Below, piece by piece: positions 25,789 to 33,856 of a stretch of 64,000 bases of DNA (the first letter of the stretch is position 1; each line of letters starts with the position of its first letter). Both the position numbers and the translations under genes were made by a program. The notes below the pieces were generated by a model. The model was not told where the DNA came from. It ran no database searches and worked only from the letters and a program-made list of their open reading frames with translations. Source of the DNA: Vibrio sp. NTOU-M3 (GTDB taxonomy: Bacteria; Pseudomonadota; Gammaproteobacteria; Enterobacterales; Vibrionaceae); the NCBI RefSeq assembly GCF_040869035.1, contig NZ_CP162101.1, positions 620,001 to 684,000 on the forward strand, in the 5' to 3' direction.

Positions 25789-28497
25789 ATGTGGATTCCT
25801 TCGAAGTTAACTCGTCCTGGGCGCTTGCATAATGCGATTGTACGTCCAAGAGTACTCGACATACTCCAGCAAGCACCTTGCTACAAACTTATTTTGTTTC
25901 GCTCACCGGCTGGTTATGGCAAAACCACCATGGCAGCACAGTGGTTAGCAGATAAACCTAATGTCGGCTGGTACAGCATTGATGAAAGCGACAACGACTC
26001 ATTTCGCTTTATGAACTACCTGCTTAAAGCCTTAAACAAAGCCACCAATGATGCCTGTCCAAACTCACAGAAATTAGCGGAAAAGCGCCAGTTTTCTACT
26101 CTACACTCCCTTTTCGGCGAAGTGTTTGCTGAAATGTCGCAATTTCACCAGGAGTGCTACTTAGTACTCGACGATTATCATCTGATCGCAGAAGACGATA
26201 TTCACGAAGCGATGCGCTTTTTCCTTAAACATATGCCCGACAATCTCACACTGGTTGTGACCAGTCGCGCTGCACCTCCACTTGGTACAGCAAACTTACG
26301 TGTTCGTGATTTAATGATTGAGATTGGTAACGATCTCTTGGCCTTTGATACCGAAGAAACAACCCGCTTCTTCAACCAACGAGTCGCTGACGGCATTGAT
26401 GATGTCACGGCAGATAGCCTGCGCCATTATGTTGAAGGTTGGCCATCCGCCTTGCAGTTAATCGCACTGCAAGCACAGCATCAAAAACGTACCCTCGCGC
26501 AATCAGCAGAATCCGTTTCCCAGTTTAATCACGGCCACTTGTGGGATTATCTGGTTGAAGAAGTGTTTGATTTGCTCGACCAAGAAACCCGCCAGTTTCT
26601 GATGCAGTGTTCCGTGCTCGACCATTTTAACGATGCATTGGTGTCAGCACTGACCAAGCGCGACGATGCACTCAGTATGATTGAGTCCCTCAACCGTTTT
26701 GGTTTGTTCATTCATCCGTTGGAAGGGGAGCAGAATTGGTTCCGATTCCACAATCTATTTGCCGAATTTCTTTCTCACGAACGATTAGCGCGTATTCCAC
26801 AACAAGAACAAGAGTTACATGAGGCAGCCGCCCATGCGTGGTTGAGCCAAGCCTCACCGCATCAAGCTCTGCGCCATGCACGAAAAGCTCGCAACGGCCA
26901 ACTAGTCGCGGATATCTTGACTCAATATGGCTGGAAAATGTTCAACCACGGTGAGTTGCAGACCTTGGAACGTGCCATTAACGCTTTGAAACCTGAACAG
27001 CTTTATAGCGAACCTAAATTGTGTATGTTGCAGGCATGGCTCGCACAAAGTCAGCATCGCTATGACGATGTCGGCGATCTGCTGAAAAAAGCCGATGACC
27101 AAATGAACGCGTTTAACGTCCAGCTCTCTACCAATGAGCAGGGTGAGTTCAATGCGCTGAGAGCACAGGTCGCCATTAACCAAAACGAACCAGAAAAAGC
27201 TTTAAAGCTGGCAGAGCTGGCCTTAAGCCAACTCGACAGCACAGTTTACCGCAGTCGAATCGTCGCCACTTCTGTGGTGGGCGAAGTCAATCACGTACTT
27301 GGGCAACTGAGCCGTGCACTGCCGATGATGCAGCAAACAGAGAAACTGGCGCGCCAATATCAGGTCTATCATCAAGCGCTTTGGGCCATGTTGCAGCAGA
27401 GCGAAATTTTGATCGCTCAAGGTTATGTTCAGGCAGCATATGAAGTGCAAGACAATGCCTTTCGTCTGATTGAAGAGCAGCAGTTACATCAAGTGCCATT
27501 GCATGAATTTTTGCTGCGAGTTCGCGCCCAGATCCTTTGGTGCTGGAATCGACTTGATGAAGCGGAAGAGTGTTCGTACAAAGGACTTGATGTGCTGGGT
27601 AACCACTCACCGAGTAAGCACTTACATAGCTACTCGATGTTGGCACGTATAGCCATTGGCCGAGGAGAGTTGGATAAAGCAGCCAAGTTTATCGATCAAA
27701 TTGTCCATCTGCTAAAACAGTCAACCTACCATGTTGACTGGACAGCCAATGCTTCTCTGTCGTTAATTTTATACTGGCAAGCCCGTGGAGATATGGAATC
27801 CATTCAACACTGGCTCAAAACGACAACTCGACCAGAGAAAGCGTGCAACCACTTCACTCAGCTACAATGGCGCAATATTGCTCGTGCGTATATCAATTTG
27901 GGTGAGCTTGAAAAAGCCCACGAGACTCTGGATTTCTTACAACAACAAACCCAAGAAAACCAGTTGATCACCGATACCAACCGTAACTTGATTGTTGAAG
28001 CGGTATTGGCTGCCACAGAAGAAAACGAAGAAGCTGCACGAGCGTTATTAAAGCAAGCATTGGAGCTTACCAACCAAACTGGGATTTTAGGCAACTTCCT
28101 AGTAGATGGCAGCAAAATTGGTCATATTTTAGAGAAATTAAGTCACAAATCGGAGCTGGGTGATTTGGAGCGCCACCGTGCGCAGAAGCTCACCAAAGAG
28201 ATTTCCACCACGCAACGCAGTCGCTCTGTCCACTTTGATGAAGAGTTTGTAGAAAAGTTAGTGAACCACCCAAACATTCCGGAATTGGTTCGCACTAGCC
28301 CACTAACTCAGCGTGAATGGCAGGTGCTTGGACTGATCTATTCTGGCTTTAGTAACGAGCAAATTGCACAAGAGCTTGATGTGGCCGGCACCACCATTAA
28401 AACTCACATTCGAAACCTCTATCAAAAGCTGAATATCGCCAATCGAAAAGAAGCAATATCAACTGCGGAAAACCTTCTTCAATTGATGGGGTACTAA
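25789..28497 (+). CDS. malT: Maltose regulon transcriptional activator MalT
   Basis: A 902-residue signal-transduction ATPase (STAND) regulator, close in length to E. coli MalT (901). It has a Walker A motif in [15 protein letters not shown] (about residues 35-49) and [10 protein letters not shown] as Walker B. A large helical sensor region follows, then a LuxR-type DNA-binding domain with [24 protein letters not shown] (given as [12 protein letters not shown] and [12 protein letters not shown]) and [14 protein letters not shown] at the C-terminus. ATP and maltotriose switch it on. ATG 25789 gives the conserved N-terminus M(L/W)IPSKL(S/T)RP of the family. An in-frame upstream start would add 22 unconserved residues. 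Confidence 0.97.
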   Translation: MWIPSKLTRPGRLHNAIVRPRVLDILQQAPCYKLILFRSPAGYGKTTMAAQWLADKPNVGWYSIDESDNDSFRFMNYLLKALNKATNDACPNSQKLAEKRQFSTLHSLFGEVFAEMSQFHQECYLVLDDYHLIAEDDIHEAMRFFLKHMPDNLTLVVTSRAAPPLGTANLRVRDLMIEIGNDLLAFDTEETTRFFNQRVADGIDDVTADSLRHYVEGWPSALQLIALQAQHQKRTLAQSAESVSQFNHGHLWDYLVEEVFDLLDQETRQFLMQCSVLDHFNDALVSALTKRDDALSMIESLNRFGLFIHPLEGEQNWFRFHNLFAEFLSHERLARIPQQEQELHEAAAHAWLSQASPHQALRHARKARNGQLVADILTQYGWKMFNHGELQTLERAINALKPEQLYSEPKLCMLQAWLAQSQHRYDDVGDLLKKADDQMNAFNVQLSTNEQGEFNALRAQVAINQNEPEKALKLAELALSQLDSTVYRSRIVATSVVGEVNHVLGQLSRALPMMQQTEKLARQYQVYHQALWAMLQQSEILIAQGYVQAAYEVQDNAFRLIEEQQLHQVPLHEFLLRVRAQILWCWNRLDEAEECSYKGLDVLGNHSPSKHLHSYSMLARIAIGRGELDKAAKFIDQIVHLLKQSTYHVDWTANASLSLILYWQARGDMESIQHWLKTTTRPEKACNHFTQLQWRNIARAYINLGELEKAHETLDFLQQQTQENQLITDTNRNLIVEAVLAATEENEEAARALLKQALELTNQTGILGNFLVDGSKIGHILEKLSHKSELGDLERHRAQKLTKEISTTQRSRSVHFDEEFVEKLVNHPNIPELVRTSPLTQREWQVLGLIYSGFSNEQIAQELDVAGTTIKTHIRNLYQKLNIANRKEAISTAENLLQLMGY

Positions 28498-28502
28498 ACA
28501 GA

Positions 28503-28530
28503 AAAAGCCCTGAACACGTTCAGGGCTTTT
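28503..28530. terminator. Bidirectional terminator between malT and manA
   Basis: A 12-13 bp perfect stem (AAAAGCCCTGAAC and complement) with a tiny loop, A-run on the left and T-run on the right, between two convergent genes. Confidence 0.85.
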
Positions 28531-28543
28531 ACTCATCTGTTCT

Positions 28544-29731
28544 TTAATTGTATGCCCTTGCGAGCCTTCCTTGACCGCTGTAAACATAGGAATGGCTATT
28601 GTTACCGATCAATATCGAGTCACCAGTTTTCAGCGCTAATTCTTGCTCTCCTGAAGAAATCACCACATTGCCTTCAATGCAAAACAGAATTTCTGCACTA
28701 CGAATGAATTGAATTTTACCGACATGATCGACCGTGATGATATCAAGGCTAAAGTCATCCACTGGGATCGGAAAACTTTGGCGATCTTCTTTCGAAACTG
28801 GGCTTACTTTTAATGCATCCGCGCACACGGGAATAAACGCGGTATTATCAATTAGCTCTGGAATATCTATAAACTTCGTAGTTAATCCTGCCCGTAACAC
28901 GTTATCCGAATTGGCCATCAACTCTAACCCGGTTCCCTGAACATACGCATGCGGTGTTTCAGCATGCAAGAACATCGCCTCTCCCGGCTCAAGTTCAATC
29001 GTGTTCAAAATCAGCGGAGACAGCAACCCGATATCATCTTGATAGTGTTGCATGAACTCTCGAATATAGTGATACGCTTCTCTTAGCTGAGCAGTCTTCG
29101 CAGGCCTATTTAACGAGGTATATAGCTCCATCAATACACGTTCTTTACGTACTTCATCCAACGACATGATGGTGGTAAAGAACTGTTTTAACCCTGCGGA
29201 GTTGGGCGTCGACTCCAGCAAATTCAGCTCTGGTTCCAACGAATGCAACCCAGCCTGACGAAACAGCAATACGATCTGCGCTATCGGGCGAAAACCGTTC
29301 ATCGCGCGGTAAAAGGTCAGTGCATATACCAGCTCCGGTTTATGGTTCGGATCTTTGTAACTGCGATTCGGCGCGTCCAACGGTAAACCTTGTTGGTTTT
29401 CTCGGGCAAAACCAATTTCCGCTTTTTCTTTTCTTGGATGAACCTGAATCGACAATGGCGTTTCTGCGGCCAACACTTTGAACAAGAAAGGCAATTCGCC
29501 ATACCTTGCCGTCGTATAGTCCCCCAGCAGGCCCAATTTGTCGGCATTAATCACTTCAGAAATATGGCACTGCGTTTCCGATACTTTAGAGCATCCTGCC
29601 GGGTGAGCCCCCATCCAGATTTCCGCCATCGGTTCATTGGTTGGGTTCGTGATACCAAACAGCTCGGTGACGGACTGTTTGCTCCCCCACGCGTAGTGTT
29701 TAATTACATTATCAAGCTTATACAATGACAT
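28544..29731 (-). CDS. manA: Mannose-6-phosphate isomerase, class I (ManA)
   Basis: A zinc-dependent isomerase of 395 residues that interconverts mannose-6-P and fructose-6-P. It starts LDNVIKHYAWG, then AEIWMGAHPAGCSKV, PFLFKVLAAETPLSIQVHPRK (zinc ligands Gln and His; given here as PFLFKVLAAE plus SIQVHPRK), DPNHKPELVYAL (zinc Glu) and GEAMFLHAETPHAYVQGTG (zinc His). ATG 29731 is chosen because it gives this N-terminus; the upstream start would reach into malY. It follows malY by 22 bases, so it appears to be the last gene of a malX-malY-manA operon, an arrangement different from E. coli malXY. Confidence 0.93.
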   Translation of the reverse strand: MSLYKLDNVIKHYAWGSKQSVTELFGITNPTNEPMAEIWMGAHPAGCSKVSETQCHISEVINADKLGLLGDYTTARYGELPFLFKVLAAETPLSIQVHPRKEKAEIGFARENQQGLPLDAPNRSYKDPNHKPELVYALTFYRAMNGFRPIAQIVLLFRQAGLHSLEPELNLLESTPNSAGLKQFFTTIMSLDEVRKERVLMELYTSLNRPAKTAQLREAYHYIREFMQHYQDDIGLLSPLILNTIELEPGEAMFLHAETPHAYVQGTGLELMANSDNVLRAGLTTKFIDIPELIDNTAFIPVCADALKVSPVSKEDRQSFPIPVDDFSLDIITVDHVGKIQFIRSAEILFCIEGNVVISSGEQELALKTGDSILIGNNSHSYVYSGQGRLARAYN

Positions 29732-29753
29732 AATGCTCACTCTCTTGTTGTGG

Positions 29754-30941
29754 TCATTCACCATTCAACTGAGCTTGTATCGCGGCAATCAACGCCGCCA
29801 CACCCGCTTCAACCTTGCTTCTTGGACATCCAAGATTTAAACGCACGTAGTCTTTTCCAACGTCGCCATACGTACTGCCCTGCATGATTGCTACATCATA
29901 CTGATCAATTAACGTCCGGTTTAACGCTGCCATATCCAGCGGTAATGGAGAAAGGTCAATCCAAGCGAGATAGGTTGCTTCCGGCAGTTGATAATTGATT
30001 TGCGGTATCGCTGAATTTAGGGCCGTTTGTACATATTTGTGGTTACCAAGCACATAGTCATTTAGTGCATCCAACCACTCATGCCCTTTTTGGTAGGCAG
30101 CCATGGTTGCGAGCACACCGAGAATTGCTGGCGAAGAAAGCCCATCAACATGCTTGAGTTTAAATAAGTAATCATCACGACATTGCTGATCGGGAATGAT
30201 GGCATACGCACCAGTTAGAGCTGGGATATTGAACGACTTACTCGCCGAGCTCACCAATGCCCATGGCATTTCAAGCCCAAAACCTTGCCATGGTGTGTGC
30301 GGTTTGAACGCAATATCCATATGAATTTCATCGGAGATCACGGCCACGTTGTGTCGCTGGCACAGCTTGGAAATGCGTATTAATTCTTCTTTGCTCCACA
30401 CTCGCCCCGTTGGGTTATGTGGGCTGCATAATAAGAAAATCCGGTTATTTGGATCAGCCAGTTGCTGCTCAAGCTCACACCAGTTGATACTGAACTGACC
30501 ATGCTCTTTGAGCAGTGAACTCGGAACACACACGCGCTGCTGGCCGGCAATCATGCGATCAAACGCATCGTAACCGGGCGCGTGGTATACCACGCCTTGT
30601 CCTGGCTTGCTCCATTGTTGGATCAAACTAGAGATGATGTAGATAACCGAAGGGCCATAAACGATCGCTTGTTCGTCAAACATGGCATCAAAACGCCGAT
30701 GAAACCATGCGGTTACTGCAGATTTAAAGTCGCGGTGATTCCAGCGGCTGTAACCAAGAACCGGATGCTCCAAACGTTGTTTCAAGACATCTAGAACAAC
30801 ATTCGGTGCTGCGAAATCCATATCCGAGATTGTGAAAGGCAATAAACCTTCCTTACCAAATCTATCTTGCACATAGTCCCATTGCGTGCAGTAGGTCCCC
30901 GTGCGATCAATTGAGGTATCAAAGTCATACTGATGAGTCAT
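29754..30941 (-). CDS. malY: MalY/PatB-type PLP-dependent cystathionine beta-lyase / MalT antagonist
   Basis: A fold-type I PLP enzyme of 395 residues. Typical residues are LPFTISDMDF at the N-terminus, LCSPHNPTGRVW, ISDEIHMDI with the PLP Asp, SASKSFNIPAL with the Schiff-base Lys, and VRLNLGCPRS with the carboxylate-binding Arg. In E. coli MalY cleaves cystathionine in vitro and binds MalT to keep it inactive without inducer. Here it sits between malX and manA, on the same strand, under MalI control. The start ATG has AGGAGA nearby. Confidence 0.92.
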   Translation of the reverse strand: MTHQYDFDTSIDRTGTYCTQWDYVQDRFGKEGLLPFTISDMDFAAPNVVLDVLKQRLEHPVLGYSRWNHRDFKSAVTAWFHRRFDAMFDEQAIVYGPSVIYIISSLIQQWSKPGQGVVYHAPGYDAFDRMIAGQQRVCVPSSLLKEHGQFSINWCELEQQLADPNNRIFLLCSPHNPTGRVWSKEELIRISKLCQRHNVAVISDEIHMDIAFKPHTPWQGFGLEMPWALVSSASKSFNIPALTGAYAIIPDQQCRDDYLFKLKHVDGLSSPAILGVLATMAAYQKGHEWLDALNDYVLGNHKYVQTALNSAIPQINYQLPEATYLAWIDLSPLPLDMAALNRTLIDQYDVAIMQGSTYGDVGKDYVRLNLGCPRSKVEAGVAALIAAIQAQLNGE

Positions 30942-30989
30942 TACTGTCTCCTCATTCCCCCTTGCATTATCGCAAGGGGGAATGCTGTT

Positions 30990-32564
30990 TTAGCTGGCAG
31001 TCATCAAAGACTGAATTTCATTTTTCACGAGATGGACCTGCGTTCCGATCACCACCTGTAAGTTATGCTCATCCAGTTTCACCACACCCAACGCACCGTG
31101 CGCTTTCAAGCTGGCATCGTTAACCAAGGACATATCTTTAACCGATAAGCGCAAACGGGTAATACAGTTGTCTAACGCAGTAATGTTATCTTTCCCACCA
31201 AGAGCTGCCAGTACTGCCGCACCTTTGCCTGATTCATTGATAAAACTTGCCTCAAGTTCTTTGTCAACTTCTGCGGTATCGACTTCACGGCCAGGGGTTT
31301 TGAGGTTGAATCTGAGAATCGCAAAACGGAACACACTGTAATAAACCGCAAACCAAATACCAGCAACAATAGGCACTAAGTACCACTTGGTAGCTGTCCC
31401 TTGCAGAACCCCAAAGACGAAGAAGTCAATTAGGTTACCATCGGTGTTCCCGATAGTGACTTCCAGCATACCCATGATCATGAAGCCAAGGCCAGTGAGT
31501 ATCGCGTGAATGAAGTAAAGTACCGGAGCAACGAATAAGAACAGGAATTCCAATGGCTCAGTAATACCACCGACCATACACGCCACAACACCTGAAATAA
31601 GCAGTGCTTTAATTTTATGGCGACTTTCCGGCTTAGCGCAGTGGTACATCGCCAGAGCCGCACCCGGTAACCCGCCAAGGAAAGTCGGCATTTTCCCTTG
31701 TGATAAGAACGCAGTAACTTCAGGCGTAAAACTTTGCGTGGTTGGGCATGAGAGTTCCGCATAAAAAATATTCAGCGCACCAGATACCGTGTGATTACAC
31801 ACTTCCATTGTGCCTCCCGCTTCTGTAAAGCGGATCAACGCCACCAAAATATGGTGCAAACCAATTGGTAGTAGTAGGCGTTCACCAGTACCAAACAGCA
31901 TTGGACCGAAGTCCCCAGCACCAGCAATTGCATAACCGATGCCGTTAATGCCTTTTGCAAAATATGGCCAGATAAATGGAATAAGAACACCGACGACACC
32001 TAATACGATGGCAGAGATAATCGGGACAAAACGCGCACCACCAAAGAAGGCCAGAGCATCTGGCATTTTAAAGGTGTAGTAACGTTGGTGAAGACGAGCC
32101 ACAATGATGCCCACCATGACCGCACCGAGGATCCCTGTATCAATGGACTCAATACCAATAATGCTTTTGACACCGTAGGCGCTGCGCTGCGCTTCATCGG
32201 CCAGCACACCATTGACGGTTAGAAAGAAATTGATCGCTAGGTTGAACGCCGCGTATCCGACAAAACCCGAGAAAGCCGCTACCCCTTTTTCTTCACGGGC
32301 TAGACCGAGAGGGATCGCAATAGCAAACATTACTGGCAGGTAAATAAATGCGACCAAACCTATTTTGGTCATCCACATAAAGAGGTATTGCAAGATCGTA
32401 TTATCGAGCAGAGGTATCGCTTCTTGAATGGCGGTGCTCGACAATGAACTCCCTACCCCAAGCAAAATACCTGAAAAGGCAAGCAGGGCGACAGGCAGCA
32501 TAAATGTCTTTCCTAAACTCTGTAGAAATTCCCACATTGTGGTTTTATTAGCATTGCTGGACAT
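30990..32564 (-). CDS. malX: PTS EIICB permease MalX (glucose/maltose family)
   Basis: A 524-residue membrane permease with EIIC at residues about 1-420 (several hydrophobic segments, the region GERLLLPIGLHHILVAL and the loop GGITEPLEFLFLF) and EIIB at the C-terminus with phosphocysteine Cys467 in DNCITRLRLSV. It needs an external EIIA such as Crr. E. coli MalX takes up glucose and perhaps maltose. ATG 32564 is preferred because GGAGAG lies five bases upstream; the longer in-frame start adds a basic 16-residue leader. It is the first gene of the malX-malY-manA operon, divergent from malI. Confidence 0.93.
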   Translation of the reverse strand: MSSNANKTTMWEFLQSLGKTFMLPVALLAFSGILLGVGSSLSSTAIQEAIPLLDNTILQYLFMWMTKIGLVAFIYLPVMFAIAIPLGLAREEKGVAAFSGFVGYAAFNLAINFFLTVNGVLADEAQRSAYGVKSIIGIESIDTGILGAVMVGIIVARLHQRYYTFKMPDALAFFGGARFVPIISAIVLGVVGVLIPFIWPYFAKGINGIGYAIAGAGDFGPMLFGTGERLLLPIGLHHILVALIRFTEAGGTMEVCNHTVSGALNIFYAELSCPTTQSFTPEVTAFLSQGKMPTFLGGLPGAALAMYHCAKPESRHKIKALLISGVVACMVGGITEPLEFLFLFVAPVLYFIHAILTGLGFMIMGMLEVTIGNTDGNLIDFFVFGVLQGTATKWYLVPIVAGIWFAVYYSVFRFAILRFNLKTPGREVDTAEVDKELEASFINESGKGAAVLAALGGKDNITALDNCITRLRLSVKDMSLVNDASLKAHGALGVVKLDEHNLQVVIGTQVHLVKNEIQSLMTAS

Positions 32565-32637
32565 AACAACTCTCCGAGGATGAGAACGTAGGGTTTTATT
32601 TTGTTTATGCAACCGAACTTACACCGCTAAAATTTTT

Positions 32638-32653
32638 GGTAAAACGTTTTATC
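32638..32653. promoter_or_regulatory. MalI operator near malX
   Basis: GGTAAAACGTTTTATC, a 16-base palindrome with a single outer mismatch, is nearly the E. coli MalI operator. It lies 74 bases upstream of the malX start and should overlap its promoter. Confidence 0.82.
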
Positions 32654-32737
32654 AATTTATTTGTGATCCAGTTATATTTCTTTCGATTGTTATGTGATCG
32701 CCCTTTAATAATCAGGACAATACCTGTATGTTTTCCT

Positions 32738-32753
32738 GATGAAACGTTTCTTC
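32738..32753. promoter_or_regulatory. MalI operator near malI
   Basis: GATGAAACGTTTCTTC, the second MalI-type palindrome (shared core AAACGTTT), is 16 bases before the malI start, consistent with autoregulation. Between the two operators are two TGTGATC half-sites (near 32662 and 32693) that might bind CRP, but their second halves are poor. Confidence 0.75.
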
Positions 32754-32769
32754 AATTACTAGTAGGCTT

Positions 32770-33792
32770 ATGTCATCCAAAAAAGTGACCATTACCGAAG
32801 TTGCGAAACACGCTGGTGTCTCTGTCACCACGGTTTCAATGGTGTTGAGCAATAAGGGACGTATCTCCCCAGACACCGCGAAAAAAGTGAATCAAGCTGT
32901 TGAAGCCCTGGGATATATTCGCAACCGTGCTGCTGCTAACTTGCGCTCCAATACCAGCGAAATCATTGGTCTTATCTTGAGAGACATTAGCGATCCTTAC
33001 TATGCGGAAGTGGCGGCTGGGCTGAGTGAAGAAGCCGAAAAACAAGGCTATATGCTGTTTTTAGCGCAATGTGGCGAGAGTCAGGAAAAGTTTGATCATT
33101 GCTTGAGAACCCTTGCCCACCAAGGCGTAGGTGGGGTTGCATTTTGTCCTGTTGGTGAAAATCAGCAGTTTGATATCGACCAACTCAACACCTTTAAGCT
33201 GCCTTTGGTGTGTATTTCTCGCGCGTCTGTCGATAAACAAGTCGATTATGTTGGTCCCGACAACAGCTACGCAGCAAAACTGGCTACAGAGCACCTGATC
33301 AAACAGGGGCATCGTTGCATCGCTTATGTTGGCGGGCAAAGCAATTCACTGTCTAGAGCGGAACGGATTGGGGGCTATTGCAGTACCTTGGTACAATTTG
33401 GTTTGCCATTTAAGCCTGAATGGGTTGTAGAATGTCAGAAGACTCAAGCCTCTGCGGCGCAAACGGTACAACAGTTGTTGTCAGATCATCCTCAAGTCAC
33501 CGCCATGCTTTGTCACCATTCAGCAACGGCTCTAGGTGCGGTATATGGGATCAATCGTGCAGGAAGACAGGTGGGTAAAGATCAGTTTGTCGGCGAACAA
33601 GTTTCCGTTATTGGTTTTGATGATGTGGAAGCCGCAGAGCTTATCGAACCACCACTGACTTTCGTTAATTCCAATGCCAGAGAAATGGGAAAACAAGCGG
33701 CGAGACGTTTAATTGAAAACATGAACTCCGAGCAACATCAGCCTCATAGTTTAATTCTTCCTCCAAGTCTGATCATAAGGGCCTCTGCGTAA
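32770..33792 (+). CDS. malI: LacI-family repressor MalI
   Basis: A 340-residue LacI-family repressor. The N-terminal helix-turn-helix is TITEVAKHAGVSVTTVSMVLS, residues 7-27 (shown as TITEVAKHAG and VSVTTVSMVLS), and the hinge is VEALGYIRNRAAANLR. The periplasmic-binding-protein-like core follows, including GGQSNSLSRAERIGGYC, a stretch also seen in E. coli MalI. It represses malXY and itself. It is divergent from malX with two operators in the 205-base gap. A strong terminator follows. Confidence 0.95.
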   Translation: MSSKKVTITEVAKHAGVSVTTVSMVLSNKGRISPDTAKKVNQAVEALGYIRNRAAANLRSNTSEIIGLILRDISDPYYAEVAAGLSEEAEKQGYMLFLAQCGESQEKFDHCLRTLAHQGVGGVAFCPVGENQQFDIDQLNTFKLPLVCISRASVDKQVDYVGPDNSYAAKLATEHLIKQGHRCIAYVGGQSNSLSRAERIGGYCSTLVQFGLPFKPEWVVECQKTQASAAQTVQQLLSDHPQVTAMLCHHSATALGAVYGINRAGRQVGKDQFVGEQVSVIGFDDVEAAELIEPPLTFVNSNAREMGKQAARRLIENMNSEQHQPHSLILPPSLIIRASA

Positions 33793-33811
33793 TTTCCTTG
33801 ATTCCATGAAA

Positions 33812-33836
33812 AAAGCCAGCGTTATACGCTGGCTTT
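33812..33836. terminator. Bidirectional terminator after malI
   Basis: A 10-bp perfect stem (AAAGCCAGCG and complement) around a five-base loop, with A-run on the left and TTT on the right, between convergent malI and the lipoprotein gene. Confidence 0.8.
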
Positions 33837-33856
33837 GAACAAGGTAAATACCTGCT

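Noticed and set aside
32660..32700. CRP sites between the MalI operators
   Set aside because: Both have a good TGTGATC half but poor second halves; mentioned only with the operator.
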